Positions 18,679-29,340 are shown, numbered from the stretch's first letter. The stretch: DNA of 64,000 nucleotides from CBCOTE01 sp965112965 (GCA_965112965.1 CBCOTE010000023.1:186001-250000), one strand, 5' to 3'. Numbers and translations: made by a program. The notes: generated by a model from the sequence alone, not told the origin.

Positions 18679-19377
18679 TTATTGTCTTACGACGCGAAGA
18701 ATACGCTTTAGAACGTCCTCAACGGTTAGATTGGTAGTATCGATGATTACCGCATCTTCTGCCGGTATTAGAGGGGACATGGTGCGTGTGCGGTCTAGAT
18801 AATCACGTTGATAAATTTGTTTAGAGAGTTCAGTTAAATCAGCTGGTTGGCCTAGGTCTATAAGTTGATGCCAACGGCGATGAGCACGTTCTTTGGGCAC
18901 GGCATCCAATAAAAATTTCCAGCGTGCGTTTGGGAAGACTACGGTGCCCATATCTCGGCCTTCGGCCGTGAGTGGTGTGCCCACGGAGATATCGCGTTGC
19001 GCTATACGTAGAAAATCGCGTACTGCCGGCAATTGGGCGTAGCGGGAGGCTAGAAGAGCTATAGTTTCAGTGCGAATATTAGAGTTTAAGGGTTGGCCAT
19101 TCAGGAACAGCGTACTAGCTTGGCCGGTACCAGTGAGGGTAAAATGAAGCGCGGCTAACTGTTCAGTCAGACCGGTCTGGTCTAGAGATAGACATGACTC
19201 GCCCAAGACCCAAGCTAGGGCCCGGAACATGGCTCCGGTATCCAGATAGACCATATCCAGGGCCTCGGCCACCTGTCTGGCCAAGGTAGTTTTACCCACT
19301 CCGGCCGGGCCGTCCAGTGTGATTATTTCCTTTAGGTCCTTATATAAGGCTGTGCATTTAGTAACAAGGCTAGACAT
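18679..19377 (-). CDS. cmk: Cytidylate kinase
   Basis: Cmk phosphorylates CMP and dCMP with ATP. The P-loop is LDGPAGVGKTTLAR (GPAGVGKT at 23-30). YLDTGAMFRALAW, then the CMP-binding RDMGTVVFP and the lid DYLDRTRTMSPL, complete the family pattern. The product is 232 aa, a normal length. The ATG at 19377 overlaps the last codons of hisC by 8 bases (ATGTCTAG), and the ribosome site GAGG lies inside hisC. So although hisC is broken, its 3' end still serves cmk translation, which could explain why that end is well preserved. Confidence 0.96.
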   Translation of the reverse strand: MSSLVTKCTALYKDLKEIITLDGPAGVGKTTLARQVAEALDMVYLDTGAMFRALAWVLGESCLSLDQTGLTEQLAALHFTLTGTGQASTLFLNGQPLNSNIRTETIALLASRYAQLPAVRDFLRIAQRDISVGTPLTAEGRDMGTVVFPNARWKFLLDAVPKERAHRRWHQLIDLGQPADLTELSKQIYQRDYLDRTRTMSPLIPAEDAVIIDTTNLTVEDVLKRILRVVRQ

Positions 19378-20479
19378 TGTCCAGTACCTCTTTGAGCTGG
19401 TCGAGAAAGTAGCGATTCTCGAGTGGAGCACCTACACTTACATGTAGGTGCCGGGATAGGCCATAGTTGGTGAGGTGTTGTATTGTGACACCGTGTTTGA
19501 GTAGCCGCTGAAAAATTATTCCGGAATCTAGGAACGAAGCCGAAAGTAGTTTAAAGAGCACAAAATTAGTCTGAGGTGTGAATACGCAATAGTTTAGGTC
19601 GGATAATTTTTGCATAAGAACTTTCCGGCCCTCTAGAGTGCCACGGATAGTTTTAGTACAGAATATTTCGTTCTCCAGTGCGGTGATGTCTGCTTTTTCG
19701 GCCAGCAGATTGACACTAAATGGTAGCCTGATGCGCTATATGGTAACGGCAAGCCAGTCAGGAAATATACTATAGCCTAGTCGTAGCCCAGTCAGACCGT
19801 ATGTTTTGGAGAAGGTGCGTAGGAAGGACTAAATTTGACAGTTCGCCTAAGAATGCAGCTAGAGAGTAGATTTCATGGGGGTCGGTGAAATCGATATAGG
19901 CCTCGTCTACCACTAGTAGGTAACTTTGCGGTGGCCTGGGACAGCGTGATGAATTCTTTAATTAGGTCGGCAAAGTCTGATGGGTTGTCTGGGCTGGTGA
20001 CGAAGGCCAGACAAGCGTGCTTGACGGTCAGAGTAAACAAGGAGGCCCAAGAAAAGCTGAAGTTCAGCCTTAACGAGGCTTGCCACAGTTTTACGCCAGC
20101 TAGCCGGGATTGGAGCTTATACATGCTGGAACATGAATTGAAAGCGATAATATTATGTTGGCCGGACTCAGCTACGGCGTGTATGAGTAAGTCAATGAGT
20201 TTTATTAGATCCATTGTCTATGACGATACGCTGAGCTGGTAGGCTCAGGTGATCGGCTAGAGTGCCACTAATCTGGGGTTGTCGCTTTGTGGGTAGCGGA
20301 AGACATTGGTGGTGCAGTTGGCGAGCACACGGCGTACTATATGAGAAATCCCCAGAGGGTTTTTCGTTGCTGGCTAATTTTGTCACTCGGGAGAGGCCGT
20401 AGTGATTTTTTTAATTTCGTCGATGGATAAGCCCTGCTATATCCTCAAAGGCTGATATCTTGGGTTGTACATAGTCCAT
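19370..20479 (-). pseudogene. hisC: Histidinol-phosphate aminotransferase (hisC), frameshifted
   Basis: HisC is a PLP enzyme of histidine biosynthesis. All parts of the gene are recognisable but in different frames. They are: start MDYVQPKISAFEDIAGL (20479 downwards); KLASNEKPSG then DHLSLPAQRIVIDNGS (about 20240-20380); NPSDFADLIKEF-like and VVDEAYIDFTD (about 19880-19990); FLRTFSKTYGLTGLRLGY with the PLP lysine (about 19760-19830); and an open 81-codon C-terminus. At least three frame changes are needed to read it through, so it is inactive. Its tail overlaps the start of intact cmk. Confidence 0.88.
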
Positions 20480-20630
20480 TAAAGGTAAGAGTAGAGACGG
20501 CAGGGGACATAGAGTGATCCTTGTTAATTTGAGGGTGGCGTTTGATTCTATCATTTTGTCGGGCAATCGTGGCAGGCCTTGGTTTATTTCAGTGCGCTGG
20601 CCGCGATGGCAGCCGTTGCGGCGGCAGTGA

Positions 20631-21518
20631 CTATGGGGTCAACCTCGGGCCGATTGGCTGTGGCTGATTATTTATGGTTGGCCGTTTGCGGTACTCCTCT
20701 ACCGTTCTAGCCACTTCCTCGAATTCTTTCGGTTGCTGGATGCCGGTTAAGAGCACTCCGCCTACCACGAAGGATGGTGTGCCAGGAATTTCAAAGGCGT
20801 CACCTTCAGCTATATCGGCCTTGATGCGTTCCCGTACCACGTCACTCTGCATGTCTTTGATTAGGCGGACCGGATCTAGACCCAAGCTGATGGCCTGTTT
20901 TTTGATCCAGTTTTCGTCACCGTTCTCTAGATCATCCTGTTTCTGAAACAAGAGGTCATGTAATTGCCAAGCTTTAGCCTGGTTCTGTATGGTCGCGGCC
21001 TCGAAGAAGCGGGAGGCAGTGAGGGCTTTTTTATGTTTGGGCATAGGCAGGTGTTTGAAGCGGAAGCTGAAGCGTTCTGGTTGGGCTTTGGGGAGTTGTG
21101 CTACGAAATGTTCGGCCTGGGCGCAATAAGGACACTGGAAGTCGGAATAGGCTACGATAGCGATAGGTGCGGCTGGGTTACCGCGTACGGCACGGCCGAA
21201 GTCTAGGGCCGGGGTAAGAGGATTTTCCAGCTGGTGTTGTCGTCGTTTAAGTTGGGCCGTGTGTTGGGCCTCCTCGGCGCCGGCCTGGACAATATGGAAG
21301 AGCTCTTTGCGGTATTCGCGCAGCACTGTCAGCAATTGCTCGGGCTGGGCTTTAAGGGCGTTGAAGGCAAGCTGGGGATTATTTTTGAGTACTTGTTGGA
21401 CCTTCTCAGTCATGTCGTCCTTGCGCTCAGAGCAACCGATAGTAGCGATGGTCAGGGTTAGACTGAGGGCCATGGATGGGATGGCAGTTGAGAATAGGGG
21501 GCGGGGCATGATACGCAT
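20631..21518 (-). CDS. DsbA-family thioredoxin-fold protein, probably exported
   Basis: A 295-residue protein with a hydrophobic N-terminus (about residues 10-28) ending in TIGCS, a weak lipoprotein signal with Cys29. It is therefore likely periplasmic or membrane-anchored. Residues 115-275 form a DsbA/DsbG-like domain. The redox motif is SDFQCPYCAQA (C129-P-Y-C132) and the cis-proline loop is IPGTPSFVVGG. A helical segment (residues 35-95) precedes it, as in 'thioredoxin-like disulphide interchange' proteins of Desulfovibrio. The role would be disulphide formation or isomerisation in exported proteins; direction cannot be decided from sequence. GAGG lies 4 bases before the chosen ATG, and a second ATG follows 9 bases later. 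Confidence 0.9.
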   Translation of the reverse strand: MRIMPRPLFSTAIPSMALSLTLTIATIGCSERKDDMTEKVQQVLKNNPQLAFNALKAQPEQLLTVLREYRKELFHIVQAGAEEAQHTAQLKRRQHQLENPLTPALDFGRAVRGNPAAPIAIVAYSDFQCPYCAQAEHFVAQLPKAQPERFSFRFKHLPMPKHKKALTASRFFEAATIQNQAKAWQLHDLLFQKQDDLENGDENWIKKQAISLGLDPVRLIKDMQSDVVRERIKADIAEGDAFEIPGTPSFVVGGVLLTGIQQPKEFEEVARTVEEYRKRPTINNQPQPIGPRLTP

Positions 21519-23666
21519 AGGACCTCTAGGCTGTTCGGAAATGGATGGCCGTTAGGACATTTCAGCTTGGTGCGTAGAATCTTTACAATGGCTGTTGACC
21601 GGAAGCAAGGTCATTGGCAGTTGTCCCAAGGCCGTGAGTGGCAGACTGGATGAAAAATAGACCTCGGTCTAGTCTGTGGTGATCGATACAGAGTAGGACA
21701 TTGGTGTCTGATAAATGTAGTTGCGATGGATTACTTGAGATTCTTTTTTAATTGTAGTTCCAGAGATGTAGGAACGGCCTTGTAGTTTTAAGGCGAGTAC
21801 GGCCAATAGGGCTCCGGCTGTGTCCTAGGTTGGGTAGTGATAGTTACGCGCCAGCGGCTCAGTTCAGCAGTTTTTTTGAAAGATTTAGGATTGATTGCTT
21901 GGTAGCCTCGATCAAAAGATCGCCAACTCGGTGCCTGGGTAAGAAAAAAATCTGTATCTATGATTGAGTGGTGGTTTTTAAGGAGATGATGAGCAGCTGC
22001 TTGGCTTGAAGCATCTGGCTGTCATAGTGTCTAGCTCGGAGCGATAGACATCCAGGGCGCAGGCTAGCCGGTTCTTATGGATGCAGCTTTAGATATTAAT
22101 AGTTCGGTGGGTTGGACCATGGCCTACTAAGAGTTTTTTGGTTAGGTATGCCCAAATTATACAACAACATCATTCTTAACGCCATCCCTATGATTTTGAT
22201 GTTTAGATTTTAGATAGAACAATTTTAGTTGAGATCGATTTCTTTTATAATATTGGAAGCGGTGCGGCTATGAGTTATTGGTTATAAAACGAGTCGATTG
22301 AGCGAAAGGAAAAAAATATCGAACTTACCTTATTTTGTTAGCACAGATAATTAGCAAAGCATTCTTTAGATTTTTTTATTAGATCTCTAATCATGCTGGC
22401 ATAAGTTTTTTTGTGGAATACCAGAGTTGATGGGGCTGTCTAAGATGATGTAGGATATTTTACTGGATGGGGGTTTGTATATGCAGCCGAAAGTGTGGGT
22501 GATCGAGGAAGTCTAGATATCGTGATTGGATTGGTATTCAAAAAAAATAAATTTTAAACTGGTTTGGATAATTTTACACTAAGTTTTGCACCTATTGCGC
22601 GGGTATGCTGTAGATGTATCGTGGCGCTTTACCGTTATCTTTATTGGTTGGTCTAATACTATTTTGATTAAGCATTTTTCGGTTCAGGTCGCGTAACATG
22701 GGGACTGCTAAGTACTATTTTATTCACGATTTATAAGACTATTTATTAATATGACGTAGTGAAAGAGCAAATGAAATAGTAATAGCTGATAGTTCAGATT
22801 AGTATAATTTTTACTTGGAGACGAGAAGAATATGATATAAATTGGATTTTTTTAAACAAGTTTTTCTATCATCTACACAATATTTTTCGTTCGTTTAGTC
22901 GGTGGATATGTATTGTGTTCGACATTGCCACAGTAGACTCGGGCTTTTGATAGCATCTGGAGTCGGAGCCAGTAGCTTATAGCCAGACTGTAACAGGAGA
23001 CGAGGTAAGTTAGATATGGATTTTAGTGGCGGAGTATCGCTATATTAGGCTTCCGGAGTATTTAGGTTATGGGAGCGAGTATCGAATGGCGGCATCGAAT
23101 CGGTTGTTGGTGATACCGGTGAGGAAAAGCGGATCAGGACGTCCAAGCTCTTTCGTTTTTTTTGAGCAGGGCCACGGCATTGACTAAGGCATAATTTGTT
23201 TTATGGTATGTAGGCTTGGCCGTAGTAGCTCAAAAAATAGTGGAAGGCTTCCTAAAGTCGAACGAAACGTCGGGATATACAACAGGTTCAGCAGTATATG
23301 TAGCCGTGGTTGTTTTCCCAGATGGAGAGTTCACAGCCCGGGATGACTATGGCATGGCGGTCGTATCATTGACCAGGGCTTTGTACGGTAGCAGCGTGTT
23401 TTTGTGAGGTTGATTATGGTGGGACCGGCCGGCCGACTTGGTCACTAACTTTGGTAGTGGCCATAGTGCCGTCTGAGATTGTTGAGCTGGACGTAGGTTG
23501 ATTATGTTGATTATAGTCTTTTTAGTTGAGGGACAAAGCAAGTCTGGCGGTGGGCAGATCTATCTTGAGATGGCTTGTGTTTTCCACTACGCTAGGTGAT
23601 ACAATGCTTTTGTTGGGCGTTCCGCGTCTTCTAAATTATTGTTTATAATATGCACAGAGGTGCCCT
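21519..23666. other. Eroded region, no intact gene
   Basis: About 2.1 kb. Minus-strand segments between 21690 and 22120 look once-coding (for example LAVLALKLQGRSYISGTTIK near 21800 and RALDVYRSELDTM-like sequence near 22040), but they are broken by stops and I cannot assign a family. Around 23216-23407 a plus-strand stretch of 63 codons is open without a recognisable motif. Confidence 0.5.
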
Positions 23667-23864
23667 ATGGTGTTTAATTTGGCTTTTTTGGAGATTTTAG
23701 CTTGTCCTAAGTGTAAAAATAGCCTTATCATCACTCCAGCAGAGGATGGTCTAACCTGTGCCATCTGTGGGATAGTGTATCCCATCAAGGATGATATCCC
23801 AATTATGCTTATCGAAGAAGCCATTTCTCAGACTGAGTGGGACGAAGGTAAGCGGCCGGCCTGA
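23667..23864 (+). CDS. Small Trm112/YcaR-family zinc-ribbon-like protein
   Basis: A 65-residue protein with CPKC (C13, C16) and CAIC (C31, C34), plus the conserved YPIKDDIPIMLIEEA tail typical of the Trm112/UPF0434 family. Eukaryotic Trm112 activates methyltransferases; the role of short bacterial relatives is less certain. The ATG at 23667 has GAGG 6 bases upstream. It sits alone in eroded DNA yet is complete and of normal length, which suggests it is still under selection. Confidence 0.88.
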   Translation: MVFNLAFLEILACPKCKNSLIITPAEDGLTCAICGIVYPIKDDIPIMLIEEAISQTEWDEGKRPA

Positions 23865-25084
23865 TTCAACCCCATTCATCTCCGTCTGGTTTGGTTCAGG
23901 GCGGTGGCAATATCAGTCGCTCGGCCTGGATCAGATTATTTATTCCATAAGAGTTCCACTTGCTATTCTGTGAATAAGAAGTATTTCCTTCAGCCATAGT
24001 AGTTTTGGTGACATAATTGAGTTTGATAAATCATCATACCAGCGAAGGTATTTTACAGGTCTTACAATCCATCCCGGCAGCGGTGCATTGACGTCCTGTT
24101 TGGGCCTAGATTGGGGCATAATTTTTTAGGTAGAATGTCATGGTGTCCAAGACTGCTTCCAATTCGGACATATGGAAGACAAAGAGTTTGCCCCTACATA
24201 TTCTCGTTGTCTGAGTCTTTTGTTGCATAAAAAACTGCTGACTATAGTATCGAGTCGCCTCATCATAGTCATGGTTTTGGTATTAGCCATGTGGCGATAA
24301 TGGCGGAGTAGAGATGGGATATGTGAGGAGAAAGGAGTTTTGTAATATCGTCAAAGTATTCGTATGCGGTGTTGAACTGGTGCTCTAGCTTGTTGAAATC
24401 CGCATTTAAGGTAACTGTGCCTGAAGTTGGGGTAGGATGTCTGGTTAGTTTACTAAAGAGTGTCGATGCGTTAGGTGAGTTCTCTGAAACCTATCCAGTT
24501 GTATCTTTTTTTTACATAAGGGGATATGGAGTTGGCGCAGATAGTAACATCATATTGGCGTTTATGAAGACAGATAAGGGCTAACTGCTGTGGCCGGTTA
24601 CAATCTGGTAAATAATTAGGGATTCATGCGGGGGCGGTAAAATGAGCGGGATGGGAATGAATTTGCAGTGTAGGTGTAGGTAATGCGAATTGGTCGCGAG
24701 ATTGGTATTTTTTAAAGAAAAAATCTCGTCCTCAGTGTCATGATATTTCAGCCTTAAAATTAGATTTGTCCTTTTTACAGCTGTCCACTAGGGCCATGTC
24801 TAACAAGGCCTGGTCCTTTAGTAGGTCTGGGACGAATATTGTGGAGCTATAGTAATATTTTTTTGTCATGATGGCGGTTTAAATTGTCTACTAATGGCCT
24901 AGCGTAGAATGCCGCGGCGATAACTTATCGTGCTCTTGTCCGAGATGTCGCTTTGGCCACTATTGATGAGTGTAGGGCGGGCCTATTGATATCTCAGCTT
25001 GAAAAAAATAGGCTTCTATAATGTTATCAGAATATAATATAGACTGTCGAGGTTTTAGCATCTAAAGGAAGAAAGTAAATTTAT
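23865..25084. other. Eroded region, no intact gene
   Basis: About 1.2 kb. Short plus-strand stretches such as RALVRDVALATIDECRAGLL (near 24930-24990) read like protein but lack context, and stops are frequent. No family assigned. Confidence 0.5.
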
Positions 25085-25130
25085 AAAAAAAAAGTTAATA
25101 TCTTAAGATTGTATTGAGATAGTCTCAATA
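25085..25130 (-). terminator. Terminator-like hairpin after the BPL_N gene
   Basis: On the minus strand, 6 bases past the stop, an 8-bp perfect stem (25112-25119 with 25123-25130, TAG loop on the plus strand) is followed by a second small palindrome and then a run of nine U (25085-25093). The U run is about 19 bases from the first stem, so this is not a textbook terminator. Confidence 0.4.
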
Positions 25131-25135
25131 TCCCT

Positions 25136-26440
25136 TCAACCAGTCTGTACCTCGGCTCCTTGCAGCTGTCGCCATACCAACTCGTCTAGCACCTCCTGGA
25201 GCACCGCGAACAGCCCGTTCTGCTCCATAGCTTGGCCGAACAACGCTGCGCGCTGACGCTTGAGGCTCTCTTGAGATACCGCGTTGGGCATAGTACTGGA
25301 AAGTGTTATAGCCAGCCGTTCGGCCATTAGATACCCCGTTGCTTCTCGTTGGAATGCTGCTAGTGCCTCCAGGAAGGTCGTTTGTCGTGCCTCTAGAAAG
25401 GTCGTAGCATCGGCTGTGGCCGGCAAAGTCCGAGCCTGGCACGTTAGGGCGTGGAGATGGTTAAGGTGCGCTCCAGGTATCCCAGACCGCCAGCCCATAA
25501 GCCAGTTGTTACGAGTAAATAGTAAAAAATGTTCCCGACCTAAAGCTAGCACATTTTGAATGGTCTTCCACGCAGACTCTAAGGTTGGATGTTCCCAGCG
25601 CACTGGCTCCGTCGCTGGATCCCAGGTCGGGATTAGCACTGTCTTGTGTTCGTTCGTTGATTTTTTAGTCTCGCTGCCGTCTATCAACGTAGATAGTAGG
25701 TGGAAGAGCCAGGTATTGGCATCCGGTGAATCTGGCGTCTCTAGGTGTGCATAGCTTAGTACGTATTCCCCCCGGCCATAGACTCCGTGCACGATACATG
25801 GTTGTCCGGTTAGCGATGTCGGCCTGAGCCGCACTCCGTATGTTTTTTCCCAGTAGTGCAAGGTTCCCATTGGTAGGCTGGCCAAGGGCAGATCTGTTAT
25901 CCAGAAGTCCGGACCAGGTGCTTCATAGGTCGCCAATACCGTTACCGTATCACCGACCTCGGGAGCAAAACGTGCTGGCCACCACACCGGTACCAGTGCT
26001 AATTCATTTGGCTCATGTCCTGATTTTGGTCTAAAAACTGTCGGCACTAGGCGGTGTCCAGCCAGCGGCCGAACTTGTATATGTCCGCTCATCAGATGCA
26101 ACAGTCGTTCCTGTACCTCAGATCGTCGCCATGGACATAACCCTAGCCCATTCTGGCCCGTCAACCCTAATCCCGCTCCTCCACAAAACCCCACATAAGC
26201 TCCGCCTGAGGCCACATATTCCCGCAATACCTTCATTCCGGCCTGGCCTAGAGATGCCGCCTTGCGTCGTGCTACTCCTCCAGGCGCTACTATTACAACC
26301 GGACGCTTGCTTGAAAGACATTCTTGCGCTATCTCTTTAGAACGTATTACACGCTGTGGCAGTCCTAAGGCCCGTAATGCGCGCCAAACAAGCAATCCCC
26401 ACAAATAGGATTCATCCCATAATATCGCCACTATGTCCAT
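25136..26440 (-). CDS. Protein with biotin-protein-ligase N-terminal-like (BPL_N) glutamine-amidotransferase-fold domain
   Basis: The N-terminal half (residues 1-235) matches the BPL_N domain: VAILWDESYLWG, VVIVAPGGVARRK, GGAYVGFCGGAGLGL (nucleophile-position Cys86 in the class I amidotransferase-like elbow), and GVYGRGEYVLSYAHLETPDS. The C-terminal ~200 residues are helical and less recognisable, with a TFLEA repeat near residue 350. The protein lacks a biotin-ligase catalytic domain. Such proteins occur in Desulfovibrio as conserved genes of unknown function; a role on small peptides or amides is only an inference. It is divergent from valS, with about 215 bases between the two starts. It is complete at 434 aa. 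Confidence 0.82.
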   Translation of the reverse strand: MDIVAILWDESYLWGLLVWRALRALGLPQRVIRSKEIAQECLSSKRPVVIVAPGGVARRKAASLGQAGMKVLREYVASGGAYVGFCGGAGLGLTGQNGLGLCPWRRSEVQERLLHLMSGHIQVRPLAGHRLVPTVFRPKSGHEPNELALVPVWWPARFAPEVGDTVTVLATYEAPGPDFWITDLPLASLPMGTLHYWEKTYGVRLRPTSLTGQPCIVHGVYGRGEYVLSYAHLETPDSPDANTWLFHLLSTLIDGSETKKSTNEHKTVLIPTWDPATEPVRWEHPTLESAWKTIQNVLALGREHFLLFTRNNWLMGWRSGIPGAHLNHLHALTCQARTLPATADATTFLEARQTTFLEALAAFQREATGYLMAERLAITLSSTMPNAVSQESLKRQRAALFGQAMEQNGLFAVLQEVLDELVWRQLQGAEVQTG

Positions 26441-26465
26441 TGCTCGCCCCTAACACTACTCCTAT

Positions 26466-26486
26466 CACTCACGCAAGCGTGGAGTG
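26466..26486. promoter_or_regulatory. Inverted repeat between divergent BPL_N and valS genes
   Basis: CACTC-ACGC pairs with GCGT-G-GAGTG (one bulged G), giving about 9 bp with a tight loop. It lies 26 bases upstream of the BPL_N start codon. It could be an operator or a leader hairpin; no -35/-10 pair was convincing nearby. Confidence 0.3.
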
Positions 26487-26655
26487 AAAAAATAAGAGAA
26501 GGAATAGATAAAAAATTGTGGATATGAGTGAGAGAGAAATTTTTTTGAAAAAAGTTTTTTACTAAAAAAATTATTCTATTAGCGCGTTACGTGTGGGAGT
26601 GTGCGGTAGGGGTAGCAGGATGTATGCAAAATGATTTTTATACTGCGAGGAACAC

Positions 26656-29340
26656 ATGGCTGCATATGAGCTGTCTAAGGTCTACGAGCCTAAGGACGTA
26701 GAGGCGCGCTGGAGCGCCTTCTGGGAGGCACAAGGTACTTTCATCGCCGACCCGGATGCCCCAGGCGAGCCATACGCCATTGTCATGCCTCCCCCCAACG
26801 TCACGGGCAGCCTACATATGGGGCATGCTCTAAACATCACTTTACAGGACGTACTTTGTCGTCATCATCGCCAGCTCGGACGCAAGGTGCTCTGGGTACC
26901 GGGTATGGATCACGCCGGTATAGCGACCCAAAATGTGGTAGAACGTACCCTCAAAGTCGAAGGTAAATCCCGGCACGACATGGGCCGTGAGGCTTTTGTT
27001 GATCGTGTCTGGCAATGGAAGAAGGAATATGGTGGTCGTATCCTCAACCAGATTCGCCGCCTGGGCGCCTCGGTGGACTGTAGCCGCGAACGTTTCACCT
27101 TTGACGAAGGTCTTTCACGAGCTGTGCGCGAAGTTTTCGTTCGGCTATACGAGGAAGGGCTCATCTATAAAAGCGATTACATTATCAACTGGTGTGGCCG
27201 CTGCCACACCGCCCTGGCCGAAGATGAAGTAGAGTATACCTTGAGAAATGACACTCTATACTACATTAAGTATCCTTTGGAGATACCCTTAGCCGGATTA
27301 GACGGCCTAGTGATAGCCACCACCAGACCTGAGACCATGCTTGGTGACGTGGCTGTAGCAGTGCACCCAGAGGATGAACGTTATCTTGACGCCATTGGTT
27401 GCTACGTTATCCTGCCTCTTATAGGACGACGTTTGCCGATTATCGCCGACCGTTATGTGGAAAAGGAGTTCGGCACCGGCTGCCTTAAAATCACTCCTGC
27501 CCACGACATAAACGATTGGAATTTAGGCCGCACCCACGATCTAGATGTGATCCAGGTCATCGACGATCAGGGTTGCATAGTCGCGGGTGAACGTTGGCAG
27601 GGTATGACCAAAGAGGCCTGTCGCAAGGCTGTGATAGAAGAGCTCGAAGTAGCTGAATTGCTTGTTAAGTTCGAGGACTATAGCCACAAAGTAGGCGAGT
27701 GCTACCGCTGTAAAACCATTATTGAACCCCAAGTTTCTCTACAGTGGTTCGTGGCCGTGAAGACCCTGACTGAGAAGGCCCGGGCTGCGGTGCCCGTAGA
27801 TACGGTTATCTATCCCAAGTCCTGGTCCAATACTTATTTCCACTGGCTGGACAATGCGCACGACTGGTGTATTTCCCGCCAGATCTGGTGGGGGCACCGT
27901 ATTCCAGCCTGGACCTGCCGGAATTGTAGTAAGCTCATAGTTCTGAGAGATGATCCCACTGTCTGTCCAGACTGCTGTGGAATTATTGACCAGGATGAGG
28001 ACGTGCTAGATACATGGTTTTCTTCGGCTTTGTGGCCTTTTTCTACCTTGGGTTGGCCGGATGGGACTAAAGATTTAGCTACCTGGTATCCTACCGCGGT
28101 GCTCGTCACGGCCTTTGATATTCTTTTCTTCTGGGTTGCCCGAATGATGATGATGGGCATCCACTTCATGGGCCGGGTGCCTTTTCGTGACGTGTATATT
28201 CACGCTCTAGTGCGTGACGTCAAGGGCCAAAAGATGAGTAAGTCCATAGGTAATGTAATCGACCCCCTGGATATGATCGATCGCTTTGGCACAGACGCCC
28301 TGCGCTTCACTCTCACTGCCATGGCTGCCGTGGGCCGGGATATCCGTCTCTCCGAGGGGCATATCGAGAGTTATCGGCACTTTTGCAACAAGCTCTGGAA
28401 TGCTGCTCGCTTCGCAATTATGCGGCTACCAGAGGAGATGCCTTTGTCTGAGTCCAAACTTATAGATTACCCCGTGCATCAGGTATCTGGTATACACCAC
28501 GCCTGGCTATTCCACCGGCTAGAGGAGTTGAAAGAGAAGGTACGTGATGGCGTTGCTAGCTATCACTTCAACGACGTCGCCCAGAGCCTTTATCGTTTCA
28601 TTTGGCATGAGCTCTGTGATTGGTATTTGGAGATGCTCAAGTCTGAGCTGGCCGGGAAGAACGACGTAGTAAGAGAGGCCGCGCAGATCTGTCTGTGGAA
28701 TGTCTTGCGTGAAGTACTTGTGCTACTGCATCCTATTGTTCCATTCATCACCCAAGAGATTTGGAATGCCCTGCCTGGTATCAGTGAGTATGGGCGCAAC
28801 CTAGTTTTAGTTCCTTATCCAGCAATGCGACCCGAGCGGCATAACCCCATGAGCGTACAAGACATGGCTTTAATACAGGATATGGTAGTGGCTGTGCGTA
28901 CCATCCGTAGCGAGCTTGGCATAGCCCCGTCTAAAGAATTAGACGTGCTTGTGCGTACGGTGAGCGATGAGGATCGGCAGCTCCTGAAAGAGAAAATTCC
29001 CTATATCCGATTTTTGGCTCGAGTGAGGCAGTTTGACGCTGGGCCAGAGGTTAGCGGTTCCCGAACTGCTGCTACTATGGTCATACGGGGGGGCAGCCAG
29101 CTTTTTGTGCCACTGGCTGGGGCCATTGACTTCAACGCCGAATTAGCTCGTCTGGATAAGGAATTGGTCAAGCTGGATAAGGAACTAGCCGGCGTTGAGT
29201 GTAAGCTGGCAAAGAAGAGTTTTGCGGTTAAAGCACCGGCCGAGTTAGTGAAAAAGGAGCGGGCACGTGCAGTCGAGTTGGTTGACAAACGAGGTAAACT
29301 AGAAATTCTGCAAGACCGGCTACGCGAAGTCATAGGATGA
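26656..29340 (+). CDS. valS: Valyl-tRNA synthetase
   Basis: ValRS charges tRNA-Val. The class I signature is PPPNVTGSLHMGHALN (HMGH at 54-57) and the second is KMSKS at 526-530 (QKMSKSIGNVID). The editing domain shows VIATTRPETMLGDVAVAVHP and FGTGCLKITPAHDINDWNLG. The C-terminus ends with the tRNA-binding coiled coil (ARLDKELVKLDKELAGVECK). Length, 894 aa, is normal and no part is missing. GAGGA precedes the ATG at good spacing. The region upstream is AT-rich without a T-box-like structure. Confidence 0.98.
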   Translation: MAAYELSKVYEPKDVEARWSAFWEAQGTFIADPDAPGEPYAIVMPPPNVTGSLHMGHALNITLQDVLCRHHRQLGRKVLWVPGMDHAGIATQNVVERTLKVEGKSRHDMGREAFVDRVWQWKKEYGGRILNQIRRLGASVDCSRERFTFDEGLSRAVREVFVRLYEEGLIYKSDYIINWCGRCHTALAEDEVEYTLRNDTLYYIKYPLEIPLAGLDGLVIATTRPETMLGDVAVAVHPEDERYLDAIGCYVILPLIGRRLPIIADRYVEKEFGTGCLKITPAHDINDWNLGRTHDLDVIQVIDDQGCIVAGERWQGMTKEACRKAVIEELEVAELLVKFEDYSHKVGECYRCKTIIEPQVSLQWFVAVKTLTEKARAAVPVDTVIYPKSWSNTYFHWLDNAHDWCISRQIWWGHRIPAWTCRNCSKLIVLRDDPTVCPDCCGIIDQDEDVLDTWFSSALWPFSTLGWPDGTKDLATWYPTAVLVTAFDILFFWVARMMMMGIHFMGRVPFRDVYIHALVRDVKGQKMSKSIGNVIDPLDMIDRFGTDALRFTLTAMAAVGRDIRLSEGHIESYRHFCNKLWNAARFAIMRLPEEMPLSESKLIDYPVHQVSGIHHAWLFHRLEELKEKVRDGVASYHFNDVAQSLYRFIWHELCDWYLEMLKSELAGKNDVVREAAQICLWNVLREVLVLLHPIVPFITQEIWNALPGISEYGRNLVLVPYPAMRPERHNPMSVQDMALIQDMVVAVRTIRSELGIAPSKELDVLVRTVSDEDRQLLKEKIPYIRFLARVRQFDAGPEVSGSRTAATMVIRGGSQLFVPLAGAIDFNAELARLDKELVKLDKELAGVECKLAKKSFAVKAPAELVKKERARAVELVDKRGKLEILQDRLREVIG

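Noticed and set aside
26520..26600. A -35/-10 promoter pair for valS in the A/T-rich stretch
   Set aside because: TTGAAA is present, but no -10 match lies at an acceptable spacing; base composition alone produces such hits.
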